Below, in pieces: positions 23,069 through 34,600 of a stretch of DNA of 64,000 nucleotides. The notes under the pieces are model-generated. The model saw nothing but the letters and a program-made list of their open reading frames with translations, had not been told where the DNA came from and did no database searches. A program made the translations under genes and the position numbers. The stretch's first letter is position 1. Each line of letters starts with the position of its first letter. The DNA is from Sphagnum magellanicum (Eukaryota > Streptophyta > Sphagnopsida > Sphagnales > Sphagnaceae): the NCBI GenBank assembly GCA_021904315.1, contig CM038913.1:7315958-7379957 (forward strand). The letters run 5' to 3'.

Positions 23069-24283
23069 TCTGGTCCAGGATGGTATGCCCTGCTGCCACT
23101 TCATCACAAGGTGAATGATCGAGTCAGCCCAGCATGGTGGCACATGTCTCAGGTGAGAATGCCTGCCCCACTTAAGGTCATCACAATGATGGCAAGAGAA
23201 GAAAAAGAGGGCACACTAACTGCTACCAACTTGGTTGTCAGGTCGTTTCAGGATCATAGCTTTGAAATCGGATGTGGTCCAAGATATTTTATAAGATGCA
23301 CTTATGGTAAATACACGGCCAAATGAATTTTTTATGCTTGCTTTCTCCAAAAAAATGTTTCAAGAAATTGCTGCATGGTTCACAACTTCACAGTCATGTA
23401 GGAATGTTTGAAAGAACGTAAAATAGTCATCAAAGTTATGCATCCATGATCCAGGTGTTCAGACGCTTCTTCAACCAAATTAAATCCTATATCTTCAGTC
23501 TATATATGAGCTTTTTCCTTGACTTCTGTGTCTGTTTATTCCTTCATTTTCCCAAGTTCATGAACCGCAGGAAAATATTCAAATGGATTTGCCATTTTAA
23601 TGAAGGTAAAATATTATTGTGAAATACCAGACCAGCTGTGTTGGTAAAGTGGCTGATATCAAACTTCAAAGATTGCAAACTCTTGTTACTACCAAAAGTC
23701 AAGATATCTATACCAGCCTGGTCTTCAATGTGAAAATTTCTCAACCTTCCAATTATGACCCAACTCCAGTAGGAGTCCAGTAGGAGATGGTCCTTCAAGA
23801 TTTGAGATATATAGAACCCCGGACTGGTAGAAGATTCATTGAGATTTTAGGCATACATGCCTTCGCTGGTCTTTTTCAAAATACAATATGCACCTGAAGC
23901 TAATTCAACAAACCACTCCATACACTCATTACATTTTCTTCAAGCTGAGGTGGCAGCAAGAAACAGCCAAAATGCAGATAAGGAAAAACATGACGAGATC
24001 TGAATTAGAACAAAAGGAAAATAAGCAGATTCATCTGCTTTTATTCTACAAACAAAGAAACAAAGAAAGAGTGGATCATCTTATGAAGTAAACTTGCATC
24101 TATGAAGCACATCACCCATGCAAAGATCTTCAACACAAAATGTCACACAAAATCTGATCTGAGAGTTAAAAACAGAGAATCATCAACAACTGAAGCTTTT
24201 CATGATATGATGGATCCATATTTTTGCGGCAGATTCGGTGCAGTTTTACAGCAGATTTGGTGCAGGAAGTATGTCCCTCGACC

Positions 24284-25693
24284 TTAGTTATTCAAGAGAG
24301 GCTGATCAGCTCCTGATGAGCTTGTGGTATAACCATATGAGAGTCCCCATATGACCACGAAGGGGCCTAAGAAGAATACCAACAGAACAACCAACAGAGG
24401 CCAGCCGATAGGCACAAACCAGGCAGCTATCAACAAAATCACTGCCGATACTTCGAGGATCTTGCCTGCAATCATGAAGAAGAACAACAACACATGAGTT
24501 TTGGAAATTCCCAAAGATCAGATCACTAGAGTACCCTGGATTCATGAGAAGAGGATTGCCAACTTATGTACCTCCAATTTGTTGGGTGTAAGTGAAGTTG
24601 CTGCTGTCTGATGTCCACGGTGTGATCAAACCAAACAAACTGTTTGGCTCCAGAGACTGCACACAACAAGCAGACAACACCCGTGAGAACCACGACAACA
24701 GGCACGATTTGGCCGGGATTTACAGTCGATGCAGGTTATGTCATGACAGGATTCATGAATACAATAAATTTTGTGTAGTTTCCAGCTTCTGGGCCGAGGA
24801 ATTTGATTGGAAGTACCTGAACGACATGGCCCAACCAGAGGAGCCAGAGAGCAACAACGGCCACGAAGAAATTAGCATCGAAGTTGTGTGTCTTACTCTC
24901 GGCTGCTGGAAGGATGACGAAGTTCTGTACAGTGAAGATGAAAAAAGCTGGAAACAGGATGAGACGATCGACGGAACGCTTAGACTCTTCCCTGCAACAC
25001 ACAAGCAAATCTCAGCTGCTGCAGTTCGTTTTATTCCGTGGTGATCAAAGGGCTTTCTAGTCATGGTTATAAACACATGATCCTTCGATTCAGGTCTAAT
25101 TCCCAGATTGTTCTGTCGCGCCGAGCTTACTTATTCGAGCACCTAGCAGAGCTGGTTTCTCACACTTCAGATCATGACTGCAGGTTTGAAGAATGAAAGA
25201 GAATCCGAGCTGAGATGATAGAAGAGCTTACCCGGCACTCTGCACGTTGTTGTCCTGCAAGCTCACCAGGTACACGAGGTACGGGATGAGAAAAGTGAGC
25301 ACAGGGAGAAACAGAAGGCCGAACCATCTGGGCACGAACAACCATGGATGTGCTGCACACACACACACGAGCGCGCAATCTCTCTCAATGACGTAACAGG
25401 TACAGAACTCCCATGAAAAATTCGGAAGTCTACACTTCAATAGTAACATCTAAGTCCCTCCTCCTCCTCCTCCTCCTCATCATCATCATCAAAATGTAAT
25501 TAATTATCTACAACTGTATATCATGTCCATAACTCGATAGAAACCATAATGATAAGCTTACAAGTCGTTCAAGGTTACTACCTTGCAAGTCCCACCAGAG
25601 AGGCACACGCTCAGACGTCTTGTGCCAGTTGTGTATCGCAAGGATGACACTCAAAAGTGCCAAAACCCCAGCCAATGCAACCGGATGCGCCAT
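24284..25693 (-). CDS. SdpI/DUF1648-family membrane protein, copy B
   Basis: Five exons: 25,582-25,693, 25,232-25,352, 24,817-24,991, 24,572-24,656 and 24,284-24,465. Every junction is GT-AG and the phases join without a shift, giving 224 residues. The order matches bacterial SdpI proteins (about 207 residues, six helices, the immunity protein to the killing factor SdpC in Bacillus). Helix 1 is residues 3-21, the DUF1648-type RVPLWWDLQ (29-37) follows, helix 2 is 47-67, helices 3 and 4 are 88-107 and 119-136. The signature PNSLFGLITPWT (140-151) comes next, then helices 5 and 6 at 167-210. The usual Lys-Thr-His of the signature is YTQQ here. The tail SSSGADQPLLNN is soluble. The start is the first ATG after a GT/CT-rich leader. 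The function in a plant is unknown and no toxin partner was seen nearby. The five introns argue against bacterial contamination. Confidence 0.85.
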
Positions 25694-25869
25694 AGCAAAG
25701 TTGTTTCTCGGCTCTTGTTTTGTTCTGTTCGGTGTATGTGTGTGTGTGTGTCTCTCTGTCTGTGTGCTTGTTTCTCTCTGTGATGCAGGAGCAAAATTAA
25801 GCCAACGAAAGAAGACTACACAGGATTCACACACTTCAGCAGCTGATGCAATGCACTAAGTGAAGCTCT

Positions 25870-26170
25870 CCGACTTACTCCTACTATACATGTCACGGTT
25901 TTTTTTTGTTTTTTTGGGGGTGTGATTTTGCCACAAATGGCAGGACTATTATTAATATTTTGTTGGGATTCGAACCCAGGCGGGACTTGTGGAAGTTTAA
26001 AGGATGTTGGCAGGCTGGAAAACTTATCCCCCTCCTGCTCCCTGACTGAATGCCAGATCAGGTAGTCAGCATATTTAGTTCCCTGCCACCCTGTTGGGGA
26101 AGGGTGGGAAGGCCCCCCAGGAATAGTGTAGGGATGATGCTTAAGTACCCTTTCTGACTTAGCAAAGTAC
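25870..26170 (-). mobile_element. Possible SINE-like element
   Basis: On the minus strand GGTTCGAATCC (25,966-25,976) is a perfect RNA polymerase III B-box within CCGCCTGGGTTCGAATCCCA. A clear A-box at the normal distance upstream was not found, and no tRNA cloverleaf can be drawn. It starts immediately beyond the duplicated segment, and the left copy has nothing comparable. Confidence 0.35.
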
Positions 26171-28855
26171 ACTTCTTGCTCAAAATGCTTGTTAAAGTTT
26201 TTCCCTTCCCCTTTATTTTATCACCTCTTCTTCCCTCTTTTGATGATTTTTTGGAAAACAGTGCTTATTACACTTAGCAGTCTAGTCGTAAGAAATACCT
26301 TACTATCTATATCAATTGTGACACAAATCTATATTTCACAAATTAAATTCCCTTTTTTTTATGATTTTTGAAAGTACTTATTGCACAACAACTTAGTAAG
26401 ATTTGTATTATTCATCAATTTGTGGCACATATTCGCAATTTTTATTACTTATTTGTTGTTTGTTAAACTAACACTATTTTTATTGCCACAAATTAATGGA
26501 TGCACGCGCCTGTGTAGATTTTGGGTGCACCATCCAATTGATGGGTTGTTTTGAAGTCTACCCATCTATTTGTTGAGTTTTTTCTCAAAATATGGATGTT
26601 GAATAACTGATTTAATCATGCCCCTATATCAAAAAAAAAATTTGGGTTGTCATTTTCTTTTTGTATCCTGAGGTTTCATATTGCTATGAAATGTTTTAAA
26701 AAAATTCATGTGACTATTTTTAAAAATATAATTTGTTTGATAAACATACAAAGAATTAGCTTCAATTCTTTTAAATCTTATTAAAATGACATTTTAAAAA
26801 AATTATTTGAAAAATTATGCAAGAATTGATTAAAATAAAACATATCAATTTAAAAATAAATTGAAATTTTAATATAAAATTATTTTTTGAGACACAAATG
26901 GTTTTAATTAATTTCATGTTATTTAAAAAACTTCAATAACTTGGTTTTGATGAAAATTAAATAACAAAAATCATAATGAAATCAATTTTATTATTGCCCT
27001 AATATAGTAGACATGCACCTATGATTATAGTTTTACAAAGCATGTATAGGACAAATACAACTAGTTTTTCCTTTTAAAGGACAACATAAGAGCTAATGTC
27101 TTAAATCCGCTTCTTGGAAAAAGAATCAAAATTTCCCATTCTTATGTCTCAAATTTGTTACTTGCTATTACAAAATTTCGCCAAGATCCTCATTCATTTG
27201 TTGTCACTTTTTGTTGGTTAATCTCACTAAGATCATTGTTCTTTGTTTTAAACAATATTATAGCTAGGCTCATTCATGCACTTCTTGTTATATGTTCAGA
27301 TGTATTTCCTTTCTTTTCTTTTCTTTTTGTGAATATTCGGGATTGATCCCATGATCCAAGTGTCAAAGTGCACCACACTGAATTTACTAGAAAGTGGGAA
27401 TGCGTTTGGGGCAAGCAAGTGCTTAAAAGTGAGTCCCCTTAAAAAGAGATTTGGGATTTAAAGAATGGGTTGTGCATACACAATTGGCAAAAGAAAAGGA
27501 AAATTTTGTTCCGAAACAGAATTCTCGATCACGTTGCTTACTTTCCATTCCCTAGAAGAAATGTAAAAAAGCAACCAACATAAACTTTGGCCTACTTGGG
27601 CAAGCCCATGCACTCCACGTGCTGGCCCGTAACAAATGCCAGGCTGTTCCCGATTAAAAAAAAGATCCCATGTGGCGTCTGTGTGTTACGGACTTTTCCA
27701 ATCTTTCCTCACCTTCATTCGTTAGGATTGAGGGCTCCGAAGGGACCCAACCAATCGGCATCCTCCAAAAATTAATAATAATTGTAATGATATTCTATTT
27801 ATTTTTGCGTCAAACAAGTGGCAAATTGCAAAATGGCTCTGCACTATAGAGGTTTTTTTTCCCCTTAGTTTTGTGGTTTCCAAAGTTTGAAGACTTTTTC
27901 CAAATTTTTTGCAATTATTTATCTAATTTGAACCCCCCAAAAAAAAAAATCTTTGCAAATTTGTTTGTCTCCCACAGTTCAAAATTCTCCCCAAACAAGA
28001 GCACTAACTCCCTTAAGGCAAGTTCAAAGTTCAAACCAGCAACAGTTAAAATAAGAAATGTTCCATGAACTTCCAAAATTAAAGAGCTCACAATTCAATG
28101 TGATGAGCGTTCCCCAAAATGTTCGTTCCATTAGTCTCTCCCTTAAAAGGCTGCTAACAGGCGGAGCCAACAGGTGAAGTATGAAATTGTGTGAAAAAGA
28201 AAATTTTGGACCAGGTTCATTGTATACGACCTGGAGGGTGCAGATCACCCAGTCACCTTTTTCATAATAAACCCCCATGAAATAGAAAAAGGAAAAGTAC
28301 ACGGGAAAAAGGAAACATTTCCGTATTTAGGCCCTATTTCCACACAGAGTGGTTTTCCAATCAAGATATTTTGCTAGGATTTTAATTACAGTTCTTTAGT
28401 TTGGAATTATTGTATTCTCCATGATCTACAGTAATTTGGTTATTAATAATGTCTTATAAGCATTGAAAATGTTCATTTTGTAGCCTCCCATAATTATCAT
28501 GGAGATTTGTTTTCAGTTTTTTTGATTCTGAAAAGTGGCGAATTTTTCTAAAATACCACACACTATGCAATTTCAAGTGTTTCTCAAAAGAAATTCACAA
28601 TATAGCCAACAGACAAGTCTACACACATACACACATGCAGACACATATGGTGACAACAGGAGGATGTAGGGACACTAAATCTACAACAAACTGATGGTAC
28701 ACCAGGCCACACCTAGACTCATTTGATGGGGGGATTTACAAAAGTATGAATATCTCTCTTTTTCATGAAAAAAGAATTATACTGAACAAGGTACCACTAG
28801 ATACCATTGAATTTTCATTCATTCATTTTCAATTTTCAATTTTTGCAAGGTTTTA
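26171..28855. other. Intergenic AT-rich DNA
   Basis: No gene recognised. 26.6-27.1 kb is extremely AT-rich. 27.58-27.78 kb is less AT-rich and contains a CCACGTGC word (G-box core), but no adjoining coding sequence was found. Confidence 0.5.
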
Positions 28856-28859
28856 AGGT

Positions 28860-29150
28860 TTGGACCCAATTTCAAAATATTACCCTCGGTTTATAGTGGG
28901 GGTATTAGCCCAGGCCAAAAATGGTGACAAACAGTTTTGGAACATAGAAATTTCATGCTGCCAATGGGAGGGCTCAGCATGCACTGAAAGTGCCTTGATT
29001 TTCTCTCTTTCATGTTGGTGGGGGGGGTGGGGGAGAGGGGGGGCGGGTGGGGGAGAGATTTTTTTTCATTTTTCCTTTGTTCCCTTCAAGTTCCCAATGA
29101 GTTCCCATCAGGTTCCCAATGTGTTCTTCAAGGGTGTTCCCAATAACAAC
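28860..29150 (+). repeat. Dispersed repeat R3, copy 1
   Basis: It matches about 61,660-61,945 in the same orientation: GGGGTATTAG..C.AGGC.AAAA, followed by repeated GTTCCCAATG words (CAAGTTCCCAATG...GTTCCCA). A shorter stretch of the same GTTCCCA words is at 14,042-14,110. The family is unidentified. Confidence 0.55.
29015..29056 (+). repeat. Long G-rich tract, potential G-quadruplex
   Basis: Several runs of four to eight G are separated by single T, C, A or AGA. This is the strongest G-quadruplex-forming sequence in the window. It lies inside R3; the copy at 61.8 kb has only a GGGGGG remnant (61,800-61,806). Confidence 0.8.
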
Positions 29151-29424
29151 AATAGAAGATGTCGGTGATTGCATCGTTCATAGTAGAATTATATGTAACT
29201 TTTGGCGGGTGTAAGGTTTTGAAAGTCCATAGTCAGAGCTTTCCTAGGACCAAAAAAAAGAGGACATCAGCTGATAGCCATGGAAAGCCAGTTGCACAAA
29301 CCTCACCAACCCTAGACACCACAGATGTGCTGTCCAGCATGCACCTCCCAACTATTATAAACAAAGGCAGATGAGCAGTTCCTGGGTTTTGGGGTACGAG
29401 CCAAAGACAAGTATGTATGCCCTA

Positions 29425-29665
29425 GCCTAGGGTCAGTTTCCACATTGACAAAACAAATAATTTTTTTTTCCAAAAAATGAATTCGTTTTTTAAATTTGAA
29501 ATTATATATTTGTCCATCATCTACTATAATATTGTGATAAGAGTAGTGAAACTATTCAGAATGTAGCCTGTGATGATTTTCAACATGTCAACTTGCATAT
29601 TTTCACAAAATTTCATTTCATTTTTTTGAGGATTATTTAATGACAAAACTGACCTTAGGGTGAGG
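29425..29665 (+). repeat. Dispersed repeat R2, copy 1
   Basis: It matches 59,950-60,215 in the same orientation with high similarity: AGGGTCAGTTTCCACAT, GACAAAACAAATAA, GAATTCGTTTTTT, CATCATCTACTA, ATTCAGAATGTA, GATGATTTTCAACATGTCAA and TTGAGGATTATTTAATGA occur in order. It shows no coding content. Confidence 0.85.
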
Positions 29666-29789
29666 TAATCCAAATGCTAACCCAGGGGCTGATCACCAAA
29701 TTACCAAGAAAGCAAAGCCAAAAAGAGACCATACAACAGGCATACACCAGACAGCATTCAGCACAACCAGTCAACATACACAGAAGGTC

Positions 29790-30110
29790 ATGCTTTCTGA
29801 AGAACACGAGATGCTAAGAGGTTATAAATTAGGTTTACACCCGGTTGCAGTCAACTTAAAAGTGTGCAGGGAATTGGGCAAAGAAGGGTTCCAATCAACC
29901 CAAAGAGCAAGACTCTACCTTAGCTTATGGCATCCATGGTTGCCAAGGAAAATTTTCATCCACATTATGGCTCTTTTTGGCTGAAGGTCTCTCTCTATGG
30001 GAGCTCGGCGAAAGAAGGTCGGCCTACCGGGAGAATGCAAGCTCAGCCAAACAGGGGAGTTTGAAGACTCAGAGCATTTGTCCATGAAGTGTGGTAATGT
30101 GGCAGAAATA
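29790..30110 (+). pseudogene. LINE-like fragment, zf-RVT region
   Basis: The frames read LPRKIFIHIMALFG followed by KKVGLPGECKLSQTGEFEDS and EHLSMKCGNVAEI. This resembles the zinc-binding domain at the C-terminal end of plant LINE reverse transcriptases (P.K...F.W, then C..C.....E...HLF..C......W). The second Cys is Ser, stops interrupt the frame, and no reverse transcriptase core was found upstream. A fossil fragment. Confidence 0.5.
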
Positions 30111-30299
30111 TGAACAAAAAAATTCTAAGAACCAAGGTATCAGAATTATCACCTAAGTTTCTCACACAGGGAGCAGGTTATGTGTGGAGCTCTGGGTCTT
30201 CCCAATGTTGCAAAAATTTCAAGCTAAAGTCTGCTCAGGAAAATCCCACTTCCCAATACAACAACCAGTTTACCCAACCAAGGGCAATGGCCTAGTTGG

Positions 30300-33080
30300 C
30301 GGACAAGAGACTGGTCTTAACTGACCCTTTCAAGTGGTGGGTATGTTTGATTCAGAGTTATTTGCCATGACTTTATTTGAGTTGGAGGTCTTCAAAGGCA
30401 TCTAACAGTTGAGGCACTATGTTAACAAAACATTTGAAACATGGTGTGGGCAAAGCACCATATTGCAAACTTTGGCATGTTTATTGTCTATGTTTAGACA
30501 TTTGTTTTTTGGGGGCATTTTTTTCAAACCTAATTTTTGAGGTGCCATGTTTGGAGTTGTTCAAACATGGCATTCACTTTACCCCAAGTTTCAAAAATTC
30601 AAAATCAGCTTTCTATTTCATTTTCATTTTTTTGTTATTTAATTGTTTGTTGTTATTGATGTTTTGCTTGACAATATTTTCTTAGCATTTTTTGTTTTTT
30701 TATTAACTCGATTCTTGTTTTAAGGTTCAAGTCCTTACAAGGTCATGATCCATTTTATTCATTTGATTAAATCTAGTTTTGCCATGCTAATTAAAAGGGT
30801 AACATGTTAATAAATGCTTCAAAATGTTTTAGAGCATGGTTTAGGCACCTTCAAAAAGTTTTAGTTTTCCCATGTTTCCAAAAGTTTCTCAATTGTTGAT
30901 TTTTTACTTATTTAAAATCAAGTTTGAATGATCAAAACATGTTTCAATTGGATGATCTTCATATCCTTAGAAAGATTTGATTTCAATTAAAGTTGTCATG
31001 CATTGCAAATATATATATATTTCAAATATTTGTTGCCAAAATTATTTTTGATCACTTAACGTGCAATTAGAAAAACCAAAGCATGTCTTATGCAAAAAGA
31101 TTCACACAACAATTGGGAAATGGTAATGGGGCCAAATGTCTAATTGGTTAAATTTGGTTCATTTGTAAATCCCCAAAGTTTCAAGCCTTTACAAAGAAAC
31201 ATTATGTGTAGAAACATCATACCAACAAACATGATGCATAGAGACACACCTTGAAACATCTCAAGACAATTTTTTATGCTCTTAATGAACCTAAAGACTT
31301 CCATCACAAAAACATGTTGAGAAAAACTTACATGTTTGAAAACATGTCACTACAAGAAAACATGGCTTTTGTAAGTGGAAGAATTGATCAAAAAGTACCC
31401 CAAATGTCATATGTTCAACTTGATCAAAGTGTTATTTTAGACAAGTCAATTTGAACTCAAACATTTGGACTATGTCTTTTTGGTCAATTTTTTTTACTAG
31501 ATTTTTTTATTGTCTTTTTTACTAGTCAACAATATTTTGATTGCATATGATTAAAAATTTCAATAATAATTATATTATATCTAATTATTATTATTTTAAT
31601 TAATTTATTATATTTATTAATTAATAAATTTATTTACTTACCCTATTTAGCCTAGGTTGTATGTGTGAGGACTTGAATTCCTCACCTTCACTTTTAAAAT
31701 TCCAATTTTTATCATTGGACTACCACTTCAAAAGTTTGAAAAACTTACATGCTTTGAAACATGTTAAGAATGAATTGCATGCTTTGAAACATGCTAGGAA
31801 TAAATTACTTATTTTTCAACATGGGGTCCAAATATAATAAAATGACCCATGCCCAATTGTTTTGTCCCATCCTTACCTTGAAATAATTTTAGAATATATT
31901 TGAAGTAATCAAAAATATATTTATACAATTATATTAAGGTTGAAATTAATTTTATTTCAAAATCATCATTTCAAAATCTTTTCAAGTGTTTTTAAAAGTC
32001 TTTTATATAACAAAAACCATTGATTATAATGTTTTAAAAGTTTTTTTGGATAATTTATATTCATTAGATTCATTTCAAATTGTTTCACATGTTTCTATAA
32101 TATATTAAAAACATTATTGTATAAGTACACTAAACATTTATATATTAAATTATTTTGAACATTAATTTGACTTGCCATTTAGAAACATGTAAAACTAATC
32201 ATTAGTTACACTTGGAGTGGGTCATTTTATTGTGTTTGCATCCCATGTTGAAAACATGTTTAAAAAGATTTACATGCTTGAAAACATGCCAAAAACATAT
32301 TAAAAAGAGCTTACATGTAAATCAACAAGTAACAAAAAAAAAACACAAGGCATTGATGCCATGCATATGCAAGTGAGATTGATAGTGCTCACAATGGAGC
32401 CACAAAACAATTTGTATAATAAACAAAACTTGAAAGCCCTCATTAAAATATCTTTATTATTTTATTTTTTCACATTGCATCACTAGAAGTCATGGCTTTT
32501 TAGCCAGTTCAACTTAATCAAAGGGCTCACATTGACCAAAAGAAATGGTCACTTTGATTAAAGACAAGGGAACATAAAAAAATATGATTCTATTGGTTGG
32601 TTATTTTGATTAAGGTGACCTTTGTGACTAATTGTCATGTTGTACATCTATTCAAAAGGGATACACAAAAAAAACTTATCAAAATGGCCATGGTTGAGTC
32701 AAATAGACCACCTTGAACAACATGGGCTTAATCAAATTTGTCATACTGATTTGGCTAGCTAAATTTCTTGTTATGCCTAGAGTATTATAATCTATTATAA
32801 ATTATTTACCTTAGGCTATTTTATGTTATTTTATCGTAAACCATTCAAGGTTACTAATAAGCTAAAATAAAATAACCTAGAACTACCTAAAATAATTAAA
32901 AATAACCTAGGTTAACATTGACCTAATGGCCTTGAGAACATTTTAATTCTTCACTCACAACCCCAATTTAAACAATTGCCATTGTTTTTTACATTCAATA
33001 TAAAATGTTAATTGTTTTCCCGTTCTAAGACATAAACATGAAAAATTGGACTTGACATATTAAGGTGAAAGACTATTTAG
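30300..33080. other. Intergenic AT-rich DNA with ACATG words
   Basis: No gene recognised. Short words such as TTTGAAACATG, AAAACATG and CTTACATG recur irregularly at 30.4-32.3 kb, suggesting an old repeat. 31.5-32.2 kb is extremely AT-rich. Confidence 0.5.
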
Positions 33081-33409
33081 ATGCTACCACCTAGAATATT
33101 CATGACAAATAACCCCAAAATAAAATATCCATTTGTTAGTCCTTTTGGAGAACATTGTATCATGTACATATTTACAAGTCCAAACCCAATTTCACATTCT
33201 TTGAAGCATATATTCCATCCAAAATATTGTGTACACATCATTTTACCACTATGGATAAATATGCTTTAAATAGTAAAAAAACCATAGTTAAATTTTTAAA
33301 AAAAACAAAGAGTTTTAATGAATATACTCCACAAAAAGTCAACTTGGGCTCAACAATTACCTACACAAAAATGTTTCATTTCCACCATACACAAGCATAC
33401 CACAGGTGA
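33081..33409 (+). pseudogene. Coding-like relic, inverted relative of 35.7 kb
   Basis: The frame around 33,155-33,270 reads MYHVHIYKSKPNFTFFEAY, then SKILCTHHFTT. It is related to the minus-strand reading at 35,640-35,790 (VYHMHIYRSKINFSLFKAW, SKLLFTNHYT). Both are short and flanked by stops. The family is unknown. Confidence 0.45.
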
Positions 33410-34600
33410 ATAGCCAATTGGGTAGAAATAAATTCGAAAATAAAATGCATAATAAATATGTATATGTATTTGATGAAAATTTTTAATCTCCTAAAGTTAT
33501 TTTCAAAAAGTGCTTAATCATCCAAAAATTCTTCAAAAAATGTCATATAATAAAAAAATTGCACATGTCTGGCTATCCACCTAAGAAACAAAAAAACCCT
33601 TGCACACACAATTGCCTCCTTACAAGCTCTGTGCTTCCCTTTTAACTTCATTTCAACCTTTTTCCTTAAGATCCTCCATTTAGCCTCTCCCTTCCCAAAT
33701 GAAACTTTATTAACCCCATTGTTGAAAGGACACTTTCAATTAATACTTTAAAATAGCTACAAAATATTTCAGAAAAGAATAGTTATAGAAAAAGAGTAAT
33801 AAAAATACCTATTAAAATAATTAAAATTTTACTAAAAATACCTATTGAAGAATCTATCAAACTATTAAAAACATATTGAAATACCTACTCAAATACTTAA
33901 TAATCCAATTATTACCATAATTGTTTACAAAAGTTTAATGATTTCAAAAGTCAAATATGTATGATATGAAATTGAAAAGATCTTTCTAAAGGCTACAAAA
34001 TGAACACTTAAAAACAATCAAAACTATGTTTGAAGAAGTATGAATTTTTGCAATTTCATATCGAAAATATTATCCCGATCAACATTGACTGAACATTATG
34101 GTTGTGCCACTTTGGTAGAAGAATCATCCTAGTGAATCATCTTCTCTTTCATTTGCTTAGGTGTTCCGAGGAAATTCACTTCTTAAAGTATTGAAGAGGA
34201 TTTTCTTGAACTATTGTAGTTTTCTTAATGGTGGAATTTTTGTAGTAAGGTAAAGGATTGTCATAGCAATTATGTGGAACCAAATAATGTGGTATGCGAA
34301 ATTTCAAAGTAGTGACTACTAGCTGAATTTTAAAAATAATGATATTGTATAGAAAAATTCTGTGTGGTTCACATTAGGACAAATGTTGTGTGATTGAATT
34401 AAATCAAGTTGACTCAAATAAAATAAAAAGTCCTTGAAATTTGTTGAACCTTTGAATACATGATGAATATACAATAGGTCAAAATTCAAACAAATGTTAA
34501 GAATTAATATTTGAAAAGAGGTTTTTTATATTAATTTTGCAATTTTCCAATCTTCCACAAATAGTAGTGAGACTTGGACTATCCATTGTCAACTACCTTG
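33410..34600. other. Intergenic AT-rich DNA between inverted relics
   Basis: No gene or clear mobile-element end was recognised. Confidence 0.4.

Larger units (their letters stand above)
21205..25862. repeat. Right copy of the duplicated segment
   Basis: Paralogous to about 6,250-17,285. It contains the intact SdpI-family gene at its right end. It carries two insertions absent from the left copy: a TIR element at about 22,026-22,400 and a tandem-repeat block at about 22,572-23,068. It lacks the hAT and 807-bp elements. Its R1 region is present twice in tandem (21,235-21,600 and 21,630-21,890). Confidence 0.8.

Noticed and set aside
24592..25044. 150-codon plus-strand frame
   Set aside because: Antisense to exons 3 and 4 of the SdpI-family gene, whose minus-strand reading has conserved splice phases.
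25960..25985. tRNA gene
   Set aside because: Only the T-arm/B-box matches; no acceptor stem, D-arm or anticodon stem can be formed around it.
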